A stretch of DNA of 64,000 nt from Bacillota bacterium (GTDB lineage: Bacteria > Bacillota > Clostridia > Clostridiales > Clostridiaceae). The notes below the pieces were generated by a model, which made no database searches, was not told the DNA's origin, and saw only the letters and a list, made by a program, of their open reading frames with translations. Shown in pieces: positions 50,104 to 58,438 of the stretch. Each line of letters opens with the position of its first letter. Position 1 is the stretch's first letter. The stretch spans positions 1-64,000 of the forward strand of contig JAUZPI010000014.1 in assembly GCA_030706015.1 (NCBI GenBank), read 5' to 3'. A program made the translations under genes and the position numbers.

Positions 50104-50123
50104 GTTGGCATTTTCGTTGGCAA
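50104..50123 (+). repeat. Right copy of the GTTGGCA direct-repeat pair (putative Int arm site)
   Basis: GTTGGCATTTTCGTTGGCAA, matching 10440-10458 apart from one extra C. 115 bp inside attR. Confidence 0.55.
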
Positions 50124-50170
50124 AATTATATTTTTTTATATGATAGGAGATTTTTTGAAATGATTAAAGT

Positions 50171-50222
50171 AAAGCTATATAAATATTTATAGGTGTTTAT
50201 ATAGCTTTATATACTAGTATAT
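50171..50222. other. Inverted repeats beside attR
   Basis: A perfect 13-bp stem AAAGCTATATAAA / TTTATATAGCTTT (50171-50208) is followed at once by the 14-bp palindrome ATATACTAGTATAT (50209-50222). Could be a terminator for the xis-like gene or a recombination accessory site. Confidence 0.55.
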
Positions 50223-50238
50223 TTTTGTAATTGAACGC

Positions 50239-50284
50239 ACTCGTAATACGTAGGTCGTGGGTTCGATTCCCGCTTTCAGCATTA
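50239..50284 (+). other. attR core (displaced 3' end of tRNA-Thr)
   Basis: Identical 46 bp to attL. It carries only the anticodon-loop-to-3'-end part of tRNA-Thr, so no functional tRNA is encoded here. Confidence 0.93.
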
Positions 50285-50307
50285 GAGTTTGATAAATAAA
50301 ATATTAA

Positions 50308-50360
50308 AAAGAATGTATTAAGTCTTATATAAGTTTAAATCTTAGTACATTCTTTTTTTT
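50308..50360 (+). terminator. Original host tRNA-Thr terminator
   Basis: AAAGAATGTATTAAG / CTTAGTACATTCTTT (one G-U) with a T8 run, 24 bases beyond the attR core. Before integration it would have ended tRNA-Thr transcription. Confidence 0.85.
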
Positions 50361-50464
50361 ATTGTAAGAGTATGTCTATGATAAAAGCAGGTTATTATTG
50401 TGTGGGAATAAAGTTTCTAATAATACATAAACTCTTAACAGATTGTATGAAAGGGAGTATACAT

Positions 50465-50767
50465 ATGAGTCAACTAAATCCAGAGGATTTTGAGAACATA
50501 TTGGATGAGATAAGGCATAATATAAATAACTTGGTTGAATGCGAGAATACAAGATCCATAGAAAGTAATTTTAATACTAAAGGCATGGTGTTCAAGTCTA
50601 AAAAAGACTCTAAAAAGGATGGAACGATTATTGTTGGGGAAGATCATAATTCCATAGCAGTAGATATAAGTGTTGCTGACAATGCCGTAAGGAGTTTTAT
50701 ATTAGAAGATGAAAATGATAAATGTGGAATTAAAAATATAGTTGGATGGTTTAAGGATAATTATTGA
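50465..50767 (+). CDS. Hypothetical chromosomal protein
   Basis: 100 residues from ATG 50465 after AAAGGGAG. MSQLNPEDFENILDEIRHNINNLVECENTRSIESNFNTKGMVFKSKKDSKKDGTIIVGEDHNSIAVDISVADNAVRSFILEDENDKCGIKNIVGWFKDNY. It is acidic, alpha/beta. No family recognised. First host gene after the prophage. Confidence 0.6.
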   Translation: MSQLNPEDFENILDEIRHNINNLVECENTRSIESNFNTKGMVFKSKKDSKKDGTIIVGEDHNSIAVDISVADNAVRSFILEDENDKCGIKNIVGWFKDNY

Positions 50768-50783
50768 ATGAATAGTAAACAAA

Positions 50784-50827
50784 AAAATCACTAATTAATC
50801 AAACTAATTGGTGATTTTATTTTTTTG
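50784..50827 (+). terminator. Terminator of the hypothetical gene
   Basis: AAAATCACTAATT / AATTGGTGATTTT stem, followed by ATTTTTTTG. Confidence 0.85.
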
Positions 50828-50925
50828 TTGGAAAAGTCGCCGTTATTATGATAACTTTTCAGTAGATAAACGTTATATAAAGTGTAAAAGCTTTTACGAG
50901 TATACCCTTAGTTAGGAGAGTTTCT

Positions 50926-51486
50926 ATGAAATGTAACGAAATGAACTATGTAAAAAGGCTGAAAAGTGGCAAGGAAGATGCTTTAGATTATGTTATTCGA
51001 AAATATTTGCCGCTGGTAAAGGGAGCTATCTTTAAGATTCTTATGCCTCTTAAAGATGATGGAATTATAGAAGAGTGTATAAATGATGTTTTTCTTTCTA
51101 TATGGAATAATTCGAATAAGTTTCATGGGAAAAACGAAGATTTTAAGAAGTGGGTTTATGTTATAGCTAAGTTTAAAGCCATCGATTACTATAGATCTGC
51201 AGTTAAGAGGTGTGAAGCTATAATGGACTCTATAGATATTTATAATGCAAATTCTGCTGAGGAAGATTTTATAAGCATAGAGGACAGGAATAATGTTCTA
51301 AAGCTAATTAATGATATGGAGCCTGTTGATAGAGAGATCTTTATTTTAAAGTTTTTTCTTGGATATAAGTCCATAGATATAGCTAAGAAGTTAAATATCA
51401 CAAAGGCGTCAGTGGATAACAGAATTTCAAGAGGAAAAAGAAAAATGAGGGAAAAGGCGTCTGGATTAAACCTGGAGGTGATTTAG
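50926..51486 (+). CDS. ECF-like RNA polymerase sigma factor
   Basis: 186 residues. Region 2 (DALDYVIRKYLPLVKGAIF...IEECINDVFLSIWNNSNKF...FKKWVYVIAKFKAIDYYRS) and region 4 (LINDMEPVDREIFILKFFLGYKSIDIAKKLNITKASVDNRISRGKRKMRE) are complete. It is paired with the DUF4179 membrane protein one base downstream, the usual sigma/anti-sigma arrangement in clostridia. The signal is probably envelope-related. Confidence 0.9.
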   Translation: MKCNEMNYVKRLKSGKEDALDYVIRKYLPLVKGAIFKILMPLKDDGIIEECINDVFLSIWNNSNKFHGKNEDFKKWVYVIAKFKAIDYYRSAVKRCEAIMDSIDIYNANSAEEDFISIEDRNNVLKLINDMEPVDREIFILKFFLGYKSIDIAKKLNITKASVDNRISRGKRKMREKASGLNLEVI

Positions 51487-51487
51487 T

Positions 51488-52837
51488 GTGAAAGATATTT
51501 ATGAAGTGTTTAACAATATTGATATAAATGAAGAGGAATTTCAGGAGATTCCTGCAGACGAAGTTGAAGTTGAAGCAGTTAGGAAAAGAGTGAAAAGCTT
51601 ATTGAATAAGAAAAGATTAATTAATATAAAAAGAGCATCTATAGCGGCTGCAATCATTGTAATTTGTGTATTCTCGATTATATCTGTAAACCCAGCGCTG
51701 GCAACAAGTATTCCTGTAGTAAATCGGTTGTTTAAGAATAATTTAGTTGGTATAAATAGTAAGTATATGGATTATCTTCAGGCTATAGGTAAGATAAAGT
51801 CTTGTGAGGGCATTGATGTTACTTTTGAAAGTGCAGTAGCAGATAGTAATGAGCTCTGTCTAAATTTTATAATTAGGAATAATAATAGACCAATTAAAGA
51901 GGAAGATACAGATATTTACCTTTCACCTACAGCAGTAAAAGTTAATGGTGAGAGAATAAATGCTGGATCGGGAGCAACATCAGAATTAATTGATACTCAT
52001 ACAGTTAGGGTATTACAAAAAATTGATTGGTCTAAATATAAAATAGATAATAGAATGAACGTAGATATAAATATAGATAAATTATTTGGAAAGTCAGGGG
52101 ATTGGGGGGTGAGCTTTTATATAGATAAAAGCCAAATAACAGATAAGACTTTTAATAAAGAAATAGATACTAAGCTTGATATAAATGGTGTAAAGGGTAA
52201 GATTTCTACTGTTGTAGCTTCTCCTCTTACTATAGCTATAAAAGGTGAAGGGAAATTTAATTCAAGTGAAGGTGCTAATTTAAGTTTTCTGATTTTCGAT
52301 GATAAGGGCAGAGCATTACATTGGGAGGGTTCTTCTTCAGGGACAAGCGGATTCTTTGGCAAATATGAGTGGAATTCAATGTTCATTTCAAATAGCGATA
52401 TGAAAAGTATCAAGGTCATACCAGTATATAGTATTAAGACTGGAATCCATAATAAAAGATTGCCAGCGGTTAAGGTAGATTTTAATATCGTATCACCTAT
52501 AGAATTACCTATAGACAAGGATAAAAGTATTAATATAAAGGATTATTGTTTAGATGGAGATTATTTAATAGTAAAATATAATGAAATGTATTTTGGTCAG
52601 GAAGCTTTACCTCAATTATTTGATAATTTAATATATGTAAATGCAGATGGTAAAGAGGTATCAGAAGGAAAAGATGATAAAAGATTGAGTGAACTCTATA
52701 AAAAGTACTTAAATCCTAATTGCACTATAAGGATATTCGAAGTTGGAAAATGTAGAAATATTATGGTGGGAACCTATGATGGTTCAAATGTTAAAATCAT
52801 GAAGGATAAGGCATTTACAGTTTCTATGAAAAAATAA
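51488..52837 (+). CDS. DUF4179 membrane protein, putative anti-sigma factor
   Basis: 449 residues from GTG 51488 (GGAGGTGATTTAGT). A cytosolic N-terminus of about 45 residues, one membrane helix (ASIAAAIIVICVFSIISVNPALA) and a large extracytoplasmic domain with DUF4179 character (VPVVNRLFKNN..., long beta-rich part). It would hold the upstream sigma factor until a signal arrives. Confidence 0.85.
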   Translation: MKDIYEVFNNIDINEEEFQEIPADEVEVEAVRKRVKSLLNKKRLINIKRASIAAAIIVICVFSIISVNPALATSIPVVNRLFKNNLVGINSKYMDYLQAIGKIKSCEGIDVTFESAVADSNELCLNFIIRNNNRPIKEEDTDIYLSPTAVKVNGERINAGSGATSELIDTHTVRVLQKIDWSKYKIDNRMNVDINIDKLFGKSGDWGVSFYIDKSQITDKTFNKEIDTKLDINGVKGKISTVVASPLTIAIKGEGKFNSSEGANLSFLIFDDKGRALHWEGSSSGTSGFFGKYEWNSMFISNSDMKSIKVIPVYSIKTGIHNKRLPAVKVDFNIVSPIELPIDKDKSINIKDYCLDGDYLIVKYNEMYFGQEALPQLFDNLIYVNADGKEVSEGKDDKRLSELYKKYLNPNCTIRIFEVGKCRNIMVGTYDGSNVKIMKDKAFTVSMKK

Positions 52838-52844
52838 GAATATA

Positions 52845-52885
52845 AAAATAGGTTATAGAAATATCTCTATAGCCTATTTTTTACT
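52845..52885. terminator. Bidirectional terminator
   Basis: AAAATAGGTTATAG / CTATAGCCTATTTT stem with TTTT on both sides; separates the anti-sigma and folA genes. Confidence 0.88.
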
Positions 52886-52892
52886 ACCAATA

Positions 52893-53384
52893 TTAAGATA
52901 TCCTATCTAAGATGCTAAATTTATGAACCAAGGTGTTCTTTTCGTCTATTATCCCTTGCTTTTCGTCTATGACTTTCCATTGGTTTAGGTTAAGTGCTGG
53001 AAAATAAGTATCAGCATCATATTCTTTATCTACTGTTGTTAAATAAATTCTATTGGCAAAAGGGAGAAGCTGCTTATATATTTCTCCGCCACCTATAATA
53101 AAATATTGTTTAGAATCATCTAAGGAAGAAATAAGACCTTCTACCGAGTTAAATATAGTTACTCTATCATCTTCCACTTTGAAATTTTTATCTCTTGTTA
53201 AAACTATGTGGTGACGATTAGGTAATATTTTAGGAAGAGAGTTAAAGGTCTTTCTCCCCATTATTATGGTATTACCTGAGGTGATTTCTTTGAAGTATTT
53301 TAGGTCATTAGGTAAATGCCACAGAAGACGGTTATCTCTACCGATAGCAAGATTCTTTGCTACCGCCACTATTATATTTAGCAC
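52893..53384 (-). CDS. folA: Dihydrofolate reductase
   Basis: 163 residues. MLNIIVAVAKNLAIGRDNRLLWHLPNDLKYFKEITSGNTIIMGRKTFNSLPKILPNRHHIVLTRD...YFIIGGGEIYKQLLPFANRIYLTTVD: substrate Asp in LPNDLKYF, NADPH-binding GRKT and GGGEIY. It reduces dihydrofolate to tetrahydrofolate. It starts at GTG 53384, sharing the G of the thyA stop (TAGTG), so thyA and folA are translationally coupled. Confidence 0.95.
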   Translation of the reverse strand: MLNIIVAVAKNLAIGRDNRLLWHLPNDLKYFKEITSGNTIIMGRKTFNSLPKILPNRHHIVLTRDKNFKVEDDRVTIFNSVEGLISSLDDSKQYFIIGGGEIYKQLLPFANRIYLTTVDKEYDADTYFPALNLNQWKVIDEKQGIIDEKNTLVHKFSILDRIS

Positions 53385-54175
53385 TAAATTGACACCTCCA
53401 TTTCTATTTTTCCTAAATGTTTATAATCAATGAGTTTTATGTCATCTATAGTAAAAGCATAAAAGTCTTTTATCTCTGGGTTTATCCATAATTTTGGTGC
53501 TTGTAATGCATCATTTTCTCTAGAAAGCTGAAGTTTCATGCCTTCCATTTGGTTTTCATAGATATGAGCATTATTTATAACATGCGTCAATAGTCCAACT
53601 CTTAAGCCTGCAACTTGAGCAATTAAATGTACCAATACTGCATATTGTGTAGTGTTAAAAGGTATTCCTAAGGGAATATCTCCACTTCTTTGTACTAGCA
53701 TACAATTTAATTTTCCATTCGTAACATCCCACATAGTTTGAAAGGCACAAGGCTGTAAGTTCATCTCTGGCAAGTCTTCTATATTCCAAAAGCTTACTAT
53801 CATTCTTCTGTCTTGAGGATTATTTGTTAGAGTATCTAGAAGCTTATCTAACTGCTTATATTTTGCTATTTGATAACCATAGGCTTTGCCGATGGTTCCT
53901 TTGTCATCTGTCCAGTTATCCCAAATGTGAATATTTCTATCCCTAAGCCATTTAACTTCATTAGTTTGTTGCTGCCATATCCACAGCATTTCCTGAACTG
54001 CTGTTTTAAAGGCAACCAATTTTGTTGTTAGAATAGGAAACTCTTGCCCTAAGTCAAATTGCATAATTTGATGTGGCAGTTTGTAAGTAGGGATACCAGT
54101 TCTGTTTTGGTTATAATAACCCTTATTTATAATGTTTTTTACAATGGATAAATACTGCGTATCATATAGACTCAT
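53384..54175 (-). CDS. thyA: Thymidylate synthase
   Basis: 263 residues. RTGIPTYKLPHQIMQFDLGQEFPILTTK, the catalytic region NLQPCAFQTMWDV, QRSGDIPLGIPFNTTQYAVLVHLIAQ and THVINNAHIYENQ. The nucleophile Cys is in PCAFQ (the common PCH is replaced by PCA). It converts dUMP to dTMP and makes dihydrofolate, which folA recycles. ATG 54175 follows AGGAGGG. Confidence 0.95.
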   Translation of the reverse strand: MSLYDTQYLSIVKNIINKGYYNQNRTGIPTYKLPHQIMQFDLGQEFPILTTKLVAFKTAVQEMLWIWQQQTNEVKWLRDRNIHIWDNWTDDKGTIGKAYGYQIAKYKQLDKLLDTLTNNPQDRRMIVSFWNIEDLPEMNLQPCAFQTMWDVTNGKLNCMLVQRSGDIPLGIPFNTTQYAVLVHLIAQVAGLRVGLLTHVINNAHIYENQMEGMKLQLSRENDALQAPKLWINPEIKDFYAFTIDDIKLIDYKHLGKIEMEVSI

Positions 54176-54307
54176 TAGTACCCTCCTATTTACGTATTTA
54201 AAAAGGTTAGAAATTTGTTTATATATAATATTGTATCATAGTACTCAGAATAAAATTCAAGTTCTATTAGTAATTTAAAAGATATTTCCCTATGTAATAA
54301 GTAAAAA

Positions 54308-54329
54308 TCACATATTTTTCACATCACAT
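54308..54329 (+). promoter_or_regulatory. TCACAT direct repeats upstream of the response-regulator gene
   Basis: TCACAT at 54308, 54319 and 54324; the first two are 11 bp apart. The identical arrangement recurs before the chemoreceptor (56513-56529). OmpR-family regulators bind 11-bp-spaced direct repeats, so this is probably an autoregulatory site. Confidence 0.6.
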
Positions 54330-54446
54330 GTCCGAAATATTTTGAAATTTATGTGATAAAATATTAAATAATAAAAGATGACATAAAGTCTTAATAATTT
54401 TAAGATATACTAGATATAATCATTTAATGTGTTGGGGGTGAAGAAA

Positions 54447-55127
54447 TTGTCTAAAAAAATATACCTTGTTGAGGATGAAAAAAGTTTAAATATTCTATTG
54501 GAGAAGTACTTACAAAAAGAGGGGTATGAGGGAACTACTTTTGCTGATGGAGGGTCTGCAATGGAAAGAATAAAGGATATGCCTGATCTTTGGATACTAG
54601 ATATAATGCTGCCGGATATTAATGGCTATGAGATAATAAAGGCAGTAAAGGAAAATAACAAAAATACACCTGTAATATTTATGTCGGCTAGAAATGAGGA
54701 ACTTGATAGAGTTGTGGGATTGGAACTTGGCAGTGATGATTATCTATCGAAGCCATTTTTGCCGAGAGAACTTGTAATAAGAACCAATAGGCTTTTAGAG
54801 AGAGTTTACAGCAAAGAAGGCAATGAACCTAGTGAAGCAGGCCTTAGTGTAGGAGATTATATAATAAATAGAAGGCAGAGAGCAGTGTTTCTTTATGGAG
54901 AAGAAGTGCAGTTAACTAATAAGGAATTTAAATTATTAAATTATTTTGTGGATAATAAGAACAATGTAATATCTAGAGAGCAAATCTTAACTAGCGTATG
55001 GGGTGATGATTATTTCGGGTCAGATAGAGTGGTGGATGACACTATAAGAAGACTTCGAAAGAAAGTAGATAGGCTTAATATAGAGACTGTATATGGGTAC
55101 GGTTATAAGCTGGTGCTAAAATCATGA
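54447..55127 (+). CDS. OmpR-family response regulator
   Basis: About 226 residues from TTG 54447 (GGGGGTG). Receiver domain with acidic pocket ED, phosphoacceptor D52 in LWILDIMLPD, and K in YLSKPF; a C-terminal winged helix (VQLTNKEFKLLNYFVDNKNNVISREQILTSVWG...RVVDDTIRRLRKKVD). Overlaps the kinase gene by 4 bases. Confidence 0.93.
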   Translation: MSKKIYLVEDEKSLNILLEKYLQKEGYEGTTFADGGSAMERIKDMPDLWILDIMLPDINGYEIIKAVKENNKNTPVIFMSARNEELDRVVGLELGSDDYLSKPFLPRELVIRTNRLLERVYSKEGNEPSEAGLSVGDYIINRRQRAVFLYGEEVQLTNKEFKLLNYFVDNKNNVISREQILTSVWGDDYFGSDRVVDDTIRRLRKKVDRLNIETVYGYGYKLVLKS

Positions 55128-56497
55128 GAAGTTTTAGATTTAAATCGTTAACCATGAGAATATGGGCAACTTTTACTATAACTATATTAATAATTATATG
55201 CAGCATATCCTTTTTATATTTAGGGGCCTTTAGGCGGTTTGACGAAAATGCTAAAATGCAGGATTTGAAGGTAGTTCATGATACATTATTAAAGAGTGAT
55301 AATTTTAATCAATCCTTTAATAGATTTGATGAACTAAAGAACCTTAGAGGAAGCGATTATTTTATTCTTAACGTGGATGAAAATAATAAAACAAATATAA
55401 TTAACATTAATAATAGAAAGGGAATGCCTCCAATACCACCCAAGTTTGGACCTAATGATAAGGATATAAGGTTGTGGATGGCTAGTTTTATCAAAGATAA
55501 CAGTATATATGAGAAGGAGTTTACGGAGTCCTATCAGAACATGAAGTTTCTTTTTATAGTAAGTCCAATTAAGTATGGAGATTCAGGTAAGTATTATTTA
55601 ATCTCATATTTGCAATATAGGGAGGATAACAGCCTACTATATACTGTAATGATTATAGGAGTTGTATTTATTTTCATTGGTTTCCTTACAGCTAAGCTGG
55701 TGGCAAATTATATTTCTAAACCACTCAAGGAGCTTGAGGATTATACTATAAGAATAGCCCATAAAGATTGGAAGGATCCTATGCAAGTAAAAAGCAGTGA
55801 TGAGATTGGAAGGCTTGTAGCCGCTATGAATCGCATGCAAAAAGAATTGCAGCATGCTGACGAAGAAGAAAAGATGTTTTTGCAAAGCATATCTCATGAC
55901 TTAAAGACACCAGTTATGGTGATAATGAGTCATGCTGAGGCTATTATAGATGGTGTATATATAGAATCTGTAGAGAAAACAGCTGAGATAATAAGAGATG
56001 AAGCTAGTAGTCTTGAGAAGAAGGTTAAGCAAATATTGTATCTTAATACCTTGGATTATGTTTTAGAGAACAATAACGAAAAAGAGGAAGTAAACTTACA
56101 GGATTTACTTTTATATATTATAAGCAGGCTTGAAGTAGTCAATAGTAAGATAGAATGGGATTTAGCAATTGATGAATTTAGTATCAATGGTAATATTGAA
56201 AAGATACAAGTGGCAATTGAGAATATTTTGGAGAATGGGCTTAGATACGCTGAAGAGAAAATTAGAGTGACACTGAAAGAAGAAGATTCTTTTGCTGTGT
56301 TAGAAATATATAATGATGGCCCAAATATAAAAGAAACTCATATTGATCACATTTTTGATAATATGTATAAGGACAAAACAGGAAACTTTGGTCTTGGTCT
56401 TGCTATTTCCAAAAAAATTATTAGCTTTTATGATGGTGAAATATATGCAGTTAATAGGAACAAGGGAGTAAGCTTTATAATTAAGTTCCCGGTATAA
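55124..56497 (+). CDS. Sensor histidine kinase
   Basis: 457 residues: an N-terminal membrane helix (TFTITILIIICSISFLYLG), an extracytoplasmic sensor domain of about 130 residues, a second helix (MIIGVVFIFIGFLTAKLV), HAMP, HisKA with H258 (SISHDLKTP) and an ATPase domain with N-box ENILENGLRYAEE and G-box FGLGLAISKKI. It phosphorylates the response regulator encoded upstream. The ligand is unknown. Confidence 0.93.
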   Translation: MRSFRFKSLTMRIWATFTITILIIICSISFLYLGAFRRFDENAKMQDLKVVHDTLLKSDNFNQSFNRFDELKNLRGSDYFILNVDENNKTNIININNRKGMPPIPPKFGPNDKDIRLWMASFIKDNSIYEKEFTESYQNMKFLFIVSPIKYGDSGKYYLISYLQYREDNSLLYTVMIIGVVFIFIGFLTAKLVANYISKPLKELEDYTIRIAHKDWKDPMQVKSSDEIGRLVAAMNRMQKELQHADEEEKMFLQSISHDLKTPVMVIMSHAEAIIDGVYIESVEKTAEIIRDEASSLEKKVKQILYLNTLDYVLENNNEKEEVNLQDLLLYIISRLEVVNSKIEWDLAIDEFSINGNIEKIQVAIENILENGLRYAEEKIRVTLKEEDSFAVLEIYNDGPNIKETHIDHIFDNMYKDKTGNFGLGLAISKKIISFYDGEIYAVNRNKGVSFIIKFPV

Positions 56498-56512
56498 GTT
56501 ATTATTAACTAA

Positions 56513-56529
56513 TCACATAATTTTCACAT
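56513..56529 (+). promoter_or_regulatory. TCACAT direct repeats upstream of the chemoreceptor gene
   Basis: TCACATAATTTTCACATAA: TCACAT at 56513 and 56524, exactly 11 bp apart, as at 54308/54319. Confidence 0.6.
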
Positions 56530-56643
56530 AATGTTTTGATAGTTGTGCAACAAATTAAGCATTATAATTAAAACAATTAAACAGTTCATTAAAGCCAACG
56601 ATGAATGAACATAAACATAAAAATTTACTAGGGGGTTACAGGC

Positions 56644-58383
56644 ATGAATTTTTTTAGAAATATGAAACTTGCTCAGAAAATCAGCTTACTTTCCATCAGT
56701 TTTTTTATTTTTCTTCTAGTGATAGGTTATACCTCAGTAACACAGATATCAAAGGTTAATTCACAGATTAAAGAATTAAATGATTCAAGAATGGCTCCGA
56801 TTATAGCGCTTGAGGGTATAAAATCAGATATTGAATATATTAGAACTCAAGGCAGTTCGCTTATGGACTCCTCTGACACAAGTGCGCAGAAGACTGCACA
56901 AGATAATGTTGCAGCTCGTGTGGCAACTTTGGATAAGAAAATGGCAAACTATAAAAATGACTCTGAGTTTAAGAATGTTTTGACTAATTATGCCGCTTTC
57001 ATTAAGGCTAAGGATGCATTTTTAACATCTGCAGCTGAACGTGCTGCTCAGCAAAATGCAAGTGCACAAGGAACACCACCTAAAGACGGTGGACAAGGGG
57101 GACCTACTGATGTCAAAAACTTTGATTCAGCAAAGACAGCCTTAACAGATTCACTTGATAAGATTATTAATCAACAAGTTGCTGCAGCTAATCAAACCTA
57201 CGATGATAGTAAGACTGTTTATACTAAAACGGTTATTGGATTATTAATTGGACTTACTGTAGCCATAGTATTAACTCTAGTATTATCGATAGTAATAATA
57301 AGAGCTATTACTGCTCCTGTTAAAAGGGTTACTACAAAGTTAAGGGAAATATCTCAAAGTAATGGTGATTTAACTCAAAGAATAGGATATAGAAGTAAGG
57401 ATGAAATAGGAGACTTAAGTAACAGCTTTGACATGTTTATAGATAAGCTTCATTCAATAATAAAGGAGTTCTCTGACTCAGCTGAGACTATGTCTTACTC
57501 AAGTGAACGTTTAAACCAAGCTACTTCACTTACCACACAATCACTTGATGGTATTTCTAATACTATTACTCAAATAGCCGCGAATACTTCAGATGGAGCT
57601 GCTGCTGCAGAAGAAACCACTGCAAGTCTTGTAGAAGCAGCAAAGTTTTCCGAGGCAACTTCAAGTGCAAGCAGAAACACTGCCTATAATAGTAAAAAGG
57701 CTAAGGATGCAGCAGAAGATGGTGCTGCGAAGATTTCTGAAATTGTTGAGTCCATTACTGACATAGCAGATTCATCTAAGGAAGTTTCAATAATGATAGG
57801 TGAGTTAGATGATTCTTCAAAGAAGATAGGGGACATAATAGAAATAATAACATCTATATCAGAGCAAACTAATTTGCTAGCTCTAAATGCAGCAATAGAG
57901 GCGGCTCGTGCAGGTGAAGCTGGTAAAGGCTTCAGTGTAGTAGCGGAAGAAATTAGGAAATTAGCAGATGAAAGTAATAATGCAGCAACAGAAATCTCCA
58001 ACCTAGTTAAGGAAAATCAGCTGAAATCAGCTTCTGCTGTAAGTTCAGTAAGTCAGGTTGAAACTAAAGTATCTCAAGGAGTTACTAAGGCCTCTGAAGT
58101 TGGAGAAAGTATACAAAACATAATAGAAAATATACAGGATATAGTAAATCAAATAGAACAAATAGATAACGCGAATGAACAGCAGGCACAGAGTACAAAA
58201 GAAATAGAAAAAGCTATAAATAACATAGCTGTTACTTCAAACGAGGTAGCTGGCAGCACAGAAAACATAAGTGCAAGCATACAAGAGCAGCTTAGTACTA
58301 TGAATGAAATTGAAAGAACCACAGAAGAATTATCAGAAATGGCAAGAAAACTAAAAGATATTACATCTGGATTTACTCTATAA
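56644..58383 (+). CDS. Methyl-accepting chemotaxis protein
   Basis: 579 residues. Membrane helix at residues 10-30, a 4HB-type periplasmic-side sensor domain with a proline/glycine-rich insert (TPPKDGGQGGPT), a second helix (TVIGLLIGLTVAIVLTLVLSIVIIRAI), HAMP, then the signalling hairpin with EQTNLLALNAAIEAARAGEAGKGFSVVAEEIRKLADES. Sends ligand signals to CheA/CheW. Directly downstream of the two-component pair, with its own repeat-bearing promoter. Confidence 0.94.
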   Translation: MNFFRNMKLAQKISLLSISFFIFLLVIGYTSVTQISKVNSQIKELNDSRMAPIIALEGIKSDIEYIRTQGSSLMDSSDTSAQKTAQDNVAARVATLDKKMANYKNDSEFKNVLTNYAAFIKAKDAFLTSAAERAAQQNASAQGTPPKDGGQGGPTDVKNFDSAKTALTDSLDKIINQQVAAANQTYDDSKTVYTKTVIGLLIGLTVAIVLTLVLSIVIIRAITAPVKRVTTKLREISQSNGDLTQRIGYRSKDEIGDLSNSFDMFIDKLHSIIKEFSDSAETMSYSSERLNQATSLTTQSLDGISNTITQIAANTSDGAAAAEETTASLVEAAKFSEATSSASRNTAYNSKKAKDAAEDGAAKISEIVESITDIADSSKEVSIMIGELDDSSKKIGDIIEIITSISEQTNLLALNAAIEAARAGEAGKGFSVVAEEIRKLADESNNAATEISNLVKENQLKSASAVSSVSQVETKVSQGVTKASEVGESIQNIIENIQDIVNQIEQIDNANEQQAQSTKEIEKAINNIAVTSNEVAGSTENISASIQEQLSTMNEIERTTEELSEMARKLKDITSGFTL

Positions 58384-58428
58384 AAAAAGATTACCTTGGG
58401 ATAAATAGAACTCAAGGTAATCTTTTTT
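58384..58428. terminator. Bidirectional terminator
   Basis: AAAAAGATTACCTTG / CAAGGTAATCTTTTTT between convergent chemoreceptor and diguanylate cyclase genes. Confidence 0.9.
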
Positions 58429-58438
58429 ACTGAATATG

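Larger units (their letters stand above)
10322..50284. mobile_element. Integrated siphovirus-like prophage (~40 kb)
   Basis: Bounded by a perfect 46-bp direct repeat inside tRNA-Thr (10322-10367 and 50239-50284). It contains an integrase adjacent to attL, divergent repressor and cro-like genes, early genes, a complete HK97-type head, tail and lysis set, and a cargo segment before attR. All major structural genes are open, so it looks intact and potentially inducible. A long non-contractile tail is inferred from the tape measure, G/GT chaperones and absence of sheath genes. Confidence 0.95.

Noticed and set aside
52117..52518. Minus-strand open frame inside the DUF4179 gene
   Set aside because: Antisense shadow; no ribosome site and no family likeness.
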